From Euryarchaeota archaeon UBA136 (GTDB taxonomy: Archaea > Thermoplasmatota > Poseidoniia > MGIII > CG-Epi1), in NCBI GenBank assembly GCA_002506485.1, contig DAXQ01000009.1:1-5841 (forward strand): DNA of 5,841 nucleotides, given 5' to 3'. The translations under genes were made by a program, and so were the position numbers. Each line of letters begins with the position of its first letter. Within the stretch, counting starts at the first letter, position 1. Under the pieces are notes generated by a model. That model had not been told where the DNA came from. It made no database searches and worked only from the letters and a program-made list of their open reading frames with translations. Below, piece after piece: positions 1 through 4,776 of the stretch.

Positions 1-1014
1 ATCATCAAGATTTACATGTGAGATCAGTGCCTGCTCGGCCAGAATATCCTTGAGAATCCTTCTGAGCTCCTGATTGACCCTTTCCTCTTGGGCAATCCTG
101 ACGATTGTCTTGGCAGGATGGACATTAACATCAACATCCTGTGCTGGGATCTCCAGGAAGAGCGCTCCTATTGGGAAATGGCCTTCATGCAGCAAACTTC
201 CATAGGCACCTCTTATCGAGTAACAAATGCTTCTTGCTTGGACAGGGCGTCCATTGATGTGGAGATAGATTCCCAACATGGTCTTTCGTGAAACAGCAGG
301 GCGCGTTAGGTAACCATGGACTTTCAATCCGTTCCCTTCACCCTCAATCTCGATTAATTCTTTTGCAGCGTCACGTCCTAGCAAGACCCCTATTCTGGTT
401 TTAAGGTCCGAACTAGGAGCATCTATCAGTTTCCTTTCGCCGTGAACTAGGTTGAAGCCTACATCAGGTTTTCTGATAGCTTCGATGGTAACTGCCTTCA
501 CAATATGTTTCAGTTCGGTTGACACTCTCTTTAGATGCTTTGATCTTGCAGGAGTATTGAAGAACAGGTCGGCCACTTCGATCGTGGTTCCCTGTGGGGC
601 TGCATGGTCTTCCACTTTCAGCCCTTCATTCCCTTCTATGGTTATCCTGGTCCCGACCTTGCTTCCCTTTTCTGCGGTCGTGATTCTCAATCTTGAGACT
701 GACGCAATAGATGGTAGAGCTTCTCCTCTGAATCCAGAAGTGTTAACAGCACTTAGATCATCGAAAGAACGAATCTTCGATGTCGAATGTTTCTTGAATG
801 CCAGAGAGGCGTCTTCGCGGTCCATACCACAACCATCGTCCTGAACAATAATCAGTGAGGTTCCTCCCTCTTCAACTCTTATCCGTATATTCTTTGCACC
901 AGCGTCCAGTGAGTTTTCCACCAGTTCCTTGACCACAGAAGCTGGTCTTTCGATTACCTCTCCAGCAGCAATCTGGTTGATTGTATGGTCGTCAAGAACT
1001 TGGATAGTACCCAT
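1..1014 (-). CDS. mutL: DNA mismatch repair protein MutL, N-terminal part (runs off the left edge)
   Basis: MutL couples mismatch recognition by MutS to downstream strand removal, using an N-terminal GHKL-type ATPase. Reading the minus strand from the ATG at 1014 gives 338 codons with no stop, open to base 1, so the C-terminal dimerisation and possible endonuclease domain is outside the window. ATPase motifs are all present: IAAGEVIERPASVVKELVEN at residues 15-34, with the catalytic Glu30 and Mg-binding Asn34; QDDGCGMD at 58-65; a KHSTSKI lid element at 75-81; GFRGEAL at 94-100; and GTTIEVADLFFNTPAR at 142-157. The second domain ends in DVNVHPAK at 295-302, where Lys302 matches the conserved catalytic lysine of the family. 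The start aligns with E. coli MutL within one residue. It is transcribed divergently from the membrane-protein gene. MutL is patchily distributed in archaea, so it was probably acquired from bacteria at some point in the lineage (inference). Confidence 0.96.
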   Translation of the reverse strand, partial: MGTIQVLDDHTINQIAAGEVIERPASVVKELVENSLDAGAKNIRIRVEEGGTSLIIVQDDGCGMDREDASLAFKKHSTSKIRSFDDLSAVNTSGFRGEALPSIASVSRLRITTAEKGSKVGTRITIEGNEGLKVEDHAAPQGTTIEVADLFFNTPARSKHLKRVSTELKHIVKAVTIEAIRKPDVGFNLVHGERKLIDAPSSDLKTRIGVLLGRDAAKELIEIEGEGNGLKVHGYLTRPAVSRKTMLGIYLHINGRPVQARSICYSIRGAYGSLLHEGHFPIGALFLEIPAQDVDVNVHPAKTIVRIAQEERVNQELRRILKDILAEQALISHVNLDD

Positions 1015-1097
1015 TAGTGGAAACTACCGATTATGACCACTCTAAATGACCTTTTTGATAGCGTTCAATTTTTTAACACGGTCATACATGCTCCGTT
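1015..1097. promoter_or_regulatory. Divergent promoter region between mutL and the membrane-protein gene
   Basis: These 83 bases separate two outward-facing start codons. For the plus-strand gene, an A/T-rich AATTTTTTAA element at 1068-1076 is centred about 26 nt before the ATG at 1098, the spacing expected for an archaeal TATA box driving a leaderless mRNA. For mutL only a weak TATA-like TTTAGAG (minus strand, about 1040-1047) lies roughly 30 nt before its ATG. No clear Shine-Dalgarno sequence precedes either start. The plus-strand box is reasonably convincing and the mutL box is a guess. Confidence 0.5.
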
Positions 1098-1883
1098 ATG
1101 GACATGGAAATCGAAGAATCTGAACCTGAGTTATTCAAGCCGGAGAATAAGGGGTTCTTTAGCCTTTTAATTGAATCCTTCAAGTTCTTCACTTTGAACT
1201 TGCCAGCCATAGCAACAATTGTGGTGCCTGTATTTTTTGTGGTTGAGTTTTTAGTTCCTTTTTTTGCACTTTTCATCCCAGATTTTGCTGACGATTTGAC
1301 TGGTTCGGACTTCGTTAATGACCAACTTAATAACATGACCAAGGTTTTGGTTTCTTTATTGATTGGAGCTATAATCGGAGGAATCGCTTGGATTGCAGTT
1401 ATTAGGGTCATAGCGGCCGCGATGCACGGCGAAAAATTGCCACCGATTCAAGCCATGAAGGAAGGTACAACTATGCTCCCTATGTTTATCGTCACTGCGA
1501 TTCTGTTTTATGTGTCGCTGATAATTGGTTTTACTCTTTTGATTATACCAGGAATAATTCTGTTTGTCTGGTTCTCTTTTTGGCAATTTAGTTATGTTCT
1601 CAGGGGAAAAGGCGCAGTTGCGGCGTTGCTGTACAGCAAAAGTCTGGTTGATGGTGATTTTGTTCGCGTATTCCTGAACATACTAGGTATCACAATAGTA
1701 ATGTACCTTTTGAATAATTATGGTATCGATCTTATCGCTGATTTCGTGGCAGGTAACGTTGGAGAGGAAGGCGACATTCCATACGTCATTGTAAATGCGA
1801 TTTTCGTAGGTCTTGGTAGGGTCTTTGAAGGAATAAGAATAATATTCCTGATGACTCTCTTTATGGATCTTGAGAAAGACTGA
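1098..1883 (+). CDS. Multi-pass integral membrane protein of unknown function
   Basis: This 261-residue protein has an acidic cytosolic-looking N-terminus (residues 1-18) followed by about six hydrophobic stretches: roughly 36-60, 82-108, 127-149, 150-168, 190-208 and 227-255. The IIPGIILFVWFSF stretch at 149-161, followed by VLRGKGAVAALLYSKSLVDGDFVRVF at 167-192, resembles the IPGI(y)-x-W...A(l)xxSxxLVxGxxxxxF pattern of the YciC/DUF975/GPDP-membrane-domain type of small prokaryotic membrane proteins. That resemblance is from memory of the pattern, so family membership is tentative and no substrate can be proposed. The ATG at 1098 is favoured because a TATA-like element lies 26 nt upstream; an in-frame ATG at 1104 is the alternative. 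Its stop lies 3 bases from the stop of the converging iron permease gene, with no obvious terminator between them. Confidence 0.85.
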   Translation: MDMEIEESEPELFKPENKGFFSLLIESFKFFTLNLPAIATIVVPVFFVVEFLVPFFALFIPDFADDLTGSDFVNDQLNNMTKVLVSLLIGAIIGGIAWIAVIRVIAAAMHGEKLPPIQAMKEGTTMLPMFIVTAILFYVSLIIGFTLLIIPGIILFVWFSFWQFSYVLRGKGAVAALLYSKSLVDGDFVRVFLNILGITIVMYLLNNYGIDLIADFVAGNVGEEGDIPYVIVNAIFVGLGRVFEGIRIIFLMTLFMDLEKD

Positions 1884-1886
1884 TTC

Positions 1887-2654
1887 TTACTTAGTTCCTA
1901 AACCAAGCAGGTTCCCCATTCCTTTGAATGTTCCCATTACAGATTCTATCAAGGAAACACCATATCTCTCTGAAACGAAATGGGCTATGACCAAGTATAC
2001 CGAAGCTCCAACCACTTGCAGTGGAAAACTTTCTGGTATTCCCATAAATCCAATCTCACCAAATTCATGTATAGATTTCATCACAAGATAAGCTGCAAAT
2101 CCGATTAGTAATGAAGTAGACAGATTGAACATAAATTTGATATCAAGATTCTTAGTCGAAGCAAAGAGTGCATATCCAATTATTGTGGCCAATACAATCC
2201 CAATGAATAGGCCAGTAATGGCATCACCACTTTCCGTTCCTGCACCTATGAAAATGACGGTTTCAACACCTTCTCTCCAAACTGAAACGAAGGCTAGTAG
2301 GCCAATTCCAAATGCCTCACGCGTTTCAATTGCCTTTTCAGCTTTATTTTCTAGAACTTCTCTAGTCGCGTGTCCTATAACATGTAGAATAACGGTGGTA
2401 ATCAGTACTGCGGCAATCAGATACAGAACACCTTCAAAAAGTTCCTCATTCGTTTTTGAGAACTCACCAACAATGATCTCGAAGGCTTGCCAAGTTAACA
2501 CACTAGCTACAAGTGCGAGTAAGACTCCACCCCAAACCCATTTGGCCATAAATTCTCTATTAGTTCTATACAGTAGACTAACCAATACGCCGATTATAAG
2601 TGCAGCTTCGAGAGCTTCTCGAAATCCAATCAGAAATCCTGCTTCCATGTCCAT
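1887..2654 (-). CDS. FTR1-family iron permease
   Basis: FTR1/EfeU-type permeases move iron across the cytoplasmic membrane, in yeast and many bacteria together with an iron oxidase or a periplasmic EfeO-type partner. This 255-residue product has the family hallmark of two REXXE motifs in membrane helices: REALE at residues 12-16 and REGVE at 127-131. A conserved EELFEGVLYLIAAVLIT segment at 70-86 and HEFGEIGFMGIP at 196-207 also fit the family. About seven hydrophobic segments are visible (5-28, 38-60, 73-94, 115-136, 145-165, 177-193, 211-228), and the length is normal. No oxidase or EfeO-like partner lies next to it in the window. The ATG at 2654 has a GTGA four bases upstream; an in-frame ATG at 2648 gives a start closer to typical family members and sits about 24 nt from a TATA-like element. 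Two DtxR-type operators lie directly upstream, so iron-dependent repression is expected. Confidence 0.93.
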   Translation of the reverse strand: MDMEAGFLIGFREALEAALIIGVLVSLLYRTNREFMAKWVWGGVLLALVASVLTWQAFEIIVGEFSKTNEELFEGVLYLIAAVLITTVILHVIGHATREVLENKAEKAIETREAFGIGLLAFVSVWREGVETVIFIGAGTESGDAITGLFIGIVLATIIGYALFASTKNLDIKFMFNLSTSLLIGFAAYLVMKSIHEFGEIGFMGIPESFPLQVVGASVYLVIAHFVSERYGVSLIESVMGTFKGMGNLLGLGTK

Positions 2655-2672
2655 TTTTTCACATCTGTATTA

Positions 2673-2688
2673 TTTAGGCCACCCTAAA
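2673..2688. promoter_or_regulatory. DtxR-type operator 1 (TTTAGGCCACCCTAAA)
   Basis: A 6-bp inverted repeat TTTAGG/CCTAAA with a 4-bp centre, perfect in both arms. Its left arm merges with the TATA-like AAATAATA reading toward the FTR1 gene, whose start is 19-25 bases away. The arm and spacing match one half of the bacterial DtxR box (TTAGG-N4-CCTAA). It is one of three copies in this intergenic region. Confidence 0.82.
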
Positions 2689-2707
2689 AAAACAGGTCTA
2701 TATAATA

Positions 2708-2723
2708 TTTAGGTCACCCTAAA
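2708..2723. promoter_or_regulatory. DtxR-type operator 2 (TTTAGGTCACCCTAAA)
   Basis: Second copy of the same inverted repeat, differing from operator 1 at one central base. It abuts the strongest TATA-like element on the permease side (TATTATATA on the minus strand, 2699-2707). A promoter there would start transcription near 2678, inside operator 1, giving the permease mRNA a leader of about 25-30 nt. Confidence 0.82.
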
Positions 2724-2754
2724 TATCATTGCACATATCACGATAGATTGGTTG

Positions 2755-2770
2755 TTTAGGTTGCCCTAAA
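2755..2770. promoter_or_regulatory. DtxR-type operator 3 (TTTAGGTTGCCCTAAA)
   Basis: Third copy, again with perfect 6-bp arms. It ends one base before a plus-strand TTTTTTATAA element and so covers the expected BRE position of the regulator's own promoter. This is the likely autoregulatory site of the DtxR-family gene. Confidence 0.83.
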
Positions 2771-2780
2771 TTTTTTATAA
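2771..2780 (+). promoter_or_regulatory. TATA box of the DtxR-family gene
   Basis: TTTTTTATAA is centred about 25 nt upstream of the in-frame ATG at 2801, the usual distance from an archaeal TATA box to the transcription start. It also touches the ATG at 2780, which would then lie upstream of the transcript. This placement decides the start codon chosen for the regulator and implies a leaderless mRNA. Confidence 0.6.
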
Positions 2781-2800
2781 TGGCACATCTCCTCCTCGAT

Positions 2801-3460
2801 ATGTCTTCTATGGATGCCCTTTCGGAAAGCGCCGAGATGATGATCAAGAACATCCACGAATTATCTTCAGAAGGGCAACGCGTTAGGACTTCAGACCTAG
2901 CGTTCAAGACTGAATTAAAACCGGCAACCGTGACTGAGATGATTCAGCGTTTGGGAGAGATAGGTCTTGTTGATTATCAAGCCTACCACGGAGTATTTCT
3001 GACTGATCAGGGTCAACGTGTGGCTAATGTGATTGAACATAGGTTCAAAATCCTTCAACGGTTTTTGACTGAGATTCTGGGTGTTGGTAAGGAAGAGGCA
3101 AATGAGGTGGCCTGTAGAATGGAACACATTCTGACACGTGATGTAGAGACCAGACTGAGCAACCTTCTGGGCGCCGATTCGAGAGAGGAGGGAGATCTCC
3201 TTTGCCATAAAGTCAATGTTGAAGCTGAGGCCGAACCGGAATTCATTCCTTTGACCAATTTCAGAGAGGGCAAGACCGGCAAGGTGCGTATAATCCTAGA
3301 GAAGAGTGAGATGACAAAGACCTTGGAACAAGCTGGCCTATCGCCGGGAACTACAATCATGCTGAAGAAATCGAATGCTAATTCCTACGATATTGAAACA
3401 GAGCAAGGCTCCTTATCTTTGGATAATGATTTAGCAGCCAAGATAATAGTTCAGAATTGA
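2801..3460 (+). CDS. DtxR/IdeR-family metal-dependent transcriptional repressor
   Basis: Metal-bound DtxR-family dimers repress iron or manganese uptake genes. With the start at 2801 the protein has 219 residues; ATGs at 2780 (226 residues) and 2810 are alternatives. I chose 2801 because the TATA box at 2771-2780 puts the transcript start there and because family members begin close to the SESAEM motif. Domains: winged helix (about 7-75, with the recognition-helix stretch KPATVTEMIQRL), dimerisation and metal-binding helices (about 76-125), and a C-terminal FeoA/SH3-like domain (about 147-219). Aligned by eye to C. diphtheriae DtxR, the primary-site ligands Met10, Cys102, Glu105 and His106 correspond to Met13, Cys105, Glu108 and His109 here. 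The Met and Cys favour iron over manganese sensing. Of the ancillary site, His79 is kept, but Glu83 is Ile and His98 is Asn. It faces the FTR1 gene across three operators, so iron uptake control and autoregulation are the likely role. Confidence 0.92.
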   Translation: MSSMDALSESAEMMIKNIHELSSEGQRVRTSDLAFKTELKPATVTEMIQRLGEIGLVDYQAYHGVFLTDQGQRVANVIEHRFKILQRFLTEILGVGKEEANEVACRMEHILTRDVETRLSNLLGADSREEGDLLCHKVNVEAEAEPEFIPLTNFREGKTGKVRIILEKSEMTKTLEQAGLSPGTTIMLKKSNANSYDIETEQGSLSLDNDLAAKIIVQN

Positions 3461-3816
3461 TGGCTTCCAAAGGCATTCTTTATATTGTGATTAGTGGTCC
3501 TGACGCCTATCAAAGGGCTTCAGAAGGTCTTAGAATGGCTGAATATCAGGCTGGTGATGGGATCCATGGTGTGGCTTTGATGCTCCAGGGCGAAGGCGTT
3601 GAGTGGTTACGAGAGGGTGATGAGGAATATAGAAAAGAAATCCAGACCTCTATTGGTGTAGTGCATGAGCTTGGGTCTCCTGTCTTTGTTTGTGGAGTTT
3701 CATTGAATGAGCGTGGCCTGACTGCGACCATGAATGATTACAAATTCCTGAATTCCTCAGCTCCCAAAAGAATAAGTCAGGTAGTTAGCAAAGGCTGGCA
3801 AGTGGCAGTCTTTTAG
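3460..3816 (+). CDS. DsrE/DsrF-like small protein (possible sulfur-transfer protein)
   Basis: A 118-residue protein with a DsrE-like look: an N-terminal beta strand GILYIVISGPDA (5-16), a helix EGLRMAEYQA, a strand GVALMLQGEGVEWL (37-50), and a PVFVCGVSLNERGL segment (74-87) that matches the conserved strand-Cys-helix region of the DsrE/TusD fold. The only cysteine, Cys78, is at the position that carries persulfide in active DsrE/TusD proteins, so sulfur transfer or sulfane binding is possible; many archaeal relatives remain uncharacterised. The ATG at 3460 overlaps the regulator's TGA stop by one base, with no Shine-Dalgarno sequence, which suggests translational coupling and co-transcription with the repressor. 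A TTG three bases earlier is a less likely start. Neither DsrF/DsrH nor TusE partners are visible nearby. Confidence 0.8.
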   Translation: MASKGILYIVISGPDAYQRASEGLRMAEYQAGDGIHGVALMLQGEGVEWLREGDEEYRKEIQTSIGVVHELGSPVFVCGVSLNERGLTATMNDYKFLNSSAPKRISQVVSKGWQVAVF

Positions 3817-3900
3817 CATCCAAAAGTCTATATTAAGGCCTCTTCTGCGGCATGATATACGGATGTGATTTTTTCCTACATCCATCTATTGGTGAACAAA
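3817..3900 (+). promoter_or_regulatory. Promoter and leader of the thioredoxin gene
   Basis: Between the DsrE-like stop and the thioredoxin ATG there are two TATA-like elements, TCTATATTAA (3827-3836) and GATATAC (3854-3860). Either would give an mRNA with a short leader. GGTGA at 3891-3895 is complementary to the archaeal anti-Shine-Dalgarno region and is five bases from the ATG at 3901, so this gene appears to use a ribosome-binding site, unlike the leaderless genes nearby. No DtxR-type operator is present here. Confidence 0.5.
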
Positions 3901-4215
3901 ATGGGTACAATGCAAGTAACCGATGCTAATTTCCAAGACACGGTCGAAGGTAACGATCTGGTATTGATTGATTTCTGGGCACCCTGGTGTGGTCCATGTA
4001 GAGCACTGGCTCCTGTTCTGGAGGAATTAGCAGCCGAGAATTCCAACCTTGTCGTTGCCAAAATGAATACTGATGAGAATCCAAACACCGCAACTCAACA
4101 TGGAATAATGTCAATCCCAACCATGATGATTTTCAAAAAAGGTCAACTAGTAGATCGTTTAGTCGGTGCACTGCCAAAACCCCAGATAATGGAAAAATTA
4201 CAGTCTCATTTCTAG
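3901..4215 (+). CDS. trxA: Thioredoxin
   Basis: A 104-residue classical thioredoxin, a cytosolic protein disulfide reductase that is kept reduced by a thioredoxin reductase (not in this window). The active site WCGPC is at residues 29-33. The buried Asp24 (E. coli Asp26 equivalent), the DFWAPWCGPC strand-helix junction, the cis-proline loop SIPT at 71-74 (Pro73) and the C-terminal GALPKPQI segment are all as expected. The start at 3901 is chosen because it gives the family's usual length and follows a GGTGA ribosome-binding site; an in-frame GTG at 3865 would add 12 hydrophobic residues of doubtful reality. It follows the DsrE-like gene on the same strand after 84 bases that contain TATA-like elements, so it can be transcribed alone. 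Its stop lies in a CTAG palindrome shared with the converging gene. Confidence 0.95.
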   Translation: MGTMQVTDANFQDTVEGNDLVLIDFWAPWCGPCRALAPVLEELAAENSNLVVAKMNTDENPNTATQHGIMSIPTMMIFKKGQLVDRLVGALPKPQIMEKLQSHF

Positions 4216-4775
4216 TTACTGACAATTCTTACGTTAGCTAGTTTTAGTTCATTCATGAATTTAGCACTATCATCCTTAGAAAGACAACATTCCAGTGAAT
4301 AAATCTCATACATTTTGTGGAAACTGCTGGCCTTTATCACCACTCCCATGTTCGAATCCTTGAAACTGACATTGACCAATTTTGGTATAGGTATTCCTCC
4401 ACTTCGAGGCTCACCCTCCATTATCCGACCCACATCCTTAGCGTTGGTTGTTCCTCCTTCTATAACTAGATGGTCACCATATATCATCACCCATCTACCC
4501 TTTCGGTTAACGTCTTCCCATGCAGATGTTGTAGGTAATGGGGGGCCGCCTTGTGGAATCGAATCAATATCATCATCCCATTCGCCATCATCCCATACAG
4601 TTGAATCCTCTTTTTCTAAAAGAATAGAGACTGGCACCCACTCCTCACCATCCCAGAATCGGGCCTTACTTGTCAGTTTCCCACTTTTAACGTCAGAAAC
4701 CAATCTTTCCATGGATATTGGACCATATATTTCATCATCCACTTTTACAGGAAATTCCTCTTTGTTTGTGTCCAT
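4212..4775 (-). CDS. GYF_2-like (DUF4339) domain protein with an unrecognised C-terminal domain
   Basis: A 187-residue soluble protein. Residues 8-53 read FPVKVDDEIYGPISMERLVS, then SGKL and ARFWDGEEWVPVSIL, matching the pattern of GYF_2/DUF4339 domains (aromatic strand, G-P-hydrophobic turn, helix, then W..G...W.P). These are usually adaptor domains found next to membrane or PH-like modules. An acidic, proline-containing linker (about 54-92) leads to a second domain at 93-187, rich in predicted strands (GRWVMIYGDHLVIEGG, GVVIKASS, MYEIYSLECC) and ending in a helix. It could be a PH-like fold, but that is a guess from the strand pattern. Cys163 and Cys164 are adjacent. The gene starts one base after the stop of the transglutaminase-like gene, with GAGG six bases before the ATG, so the two form an operon. 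Function unknown. Confidence 0.82.
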   Translation of the reverse strand: MDTNKEEFPVKVDDEIYGPISMERLVSDVKSGKLTSKARFWDGEEWVPVSILLEKEDSTVWDDGEWDDDIDSIPQGGPPLPTTSAWEDVNRKGRWVMIYGDHLVIEGGTTNAKDVGRIMEGEPRSGGIPIPKLVNVSFKDSNMGVVIKASSFHKMYEIYSLECCLSKDDSAKFMNELKLANVRIVSN

Positions 4776-4776
4776 C

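Larger units (their letters stand above)
2655..2800. promoter_or_regulatory. Shared iron-responsive control region between FTR1 and the DtxR-family gene
   Basis: This intergenic region between two divergent genes contains three 16-bp operators (listed separately) and at least three TATA-like elements. Reading toward the permease (minus strand), each of the two left operators is followed within 0-3 bases by an A/T box: TAATA at about 2668-2672 and TATTATATA at 2699-2707. Reading toward the regulator (plus strand), the right operator is followed by TTTTTTATAA at 2771-2780, about 25 nt before the ATG at 2801. In archaea a repressor on the BRE/TATA edge blocks TBP/TFB binding, so these positions fit repression of both genes. 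The TATA assignments are inferred from spacing. Confidence 0.75.

Noticed and set aside
452..844. A 130-codon plus-strand open frame
   Set aside because: It lies antisense inside the MutL frame, which has every ATPase motif; its translation resembles no family and is Ser/Phe-rich as expected of a reverse-frame shadow.
1895..1902. A CCTAAA half-site inside the 3' end of the permease gene
   Set aside because: No facing TTTAGG arm at the right distance, and it is in coding sequence; a single 6-mer is expected by chance.
1098..2654. The membrane protein and the permease begin with the same 12 bases (ATGGACATGGAA)
   Set aside because: The identity stops at base 12, the proteins are otherwise unrelated, and no shared upstream element accompanies it. 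Chance is the simplest explanation.
2125..2712. A 195-codon plus-strand open frame antisense to the permease
   Set aside because: The minus strand encodes FTR1 with both REXXE motifs. The plus frame is low in complexity (Ser, Thr, Pro, Ile) and runs through two of the operators.
3865..3900. A 12-residue N-terminal extension of thioredoxin starting at GTG, possibly a signal or anchor
   Set aside because: A ribosome-binding site sits correctly before the ATG at 3901, and classical thioredoxins of about 104 residues begin there. The extension is too short for a signal peptide or a membrane helix.
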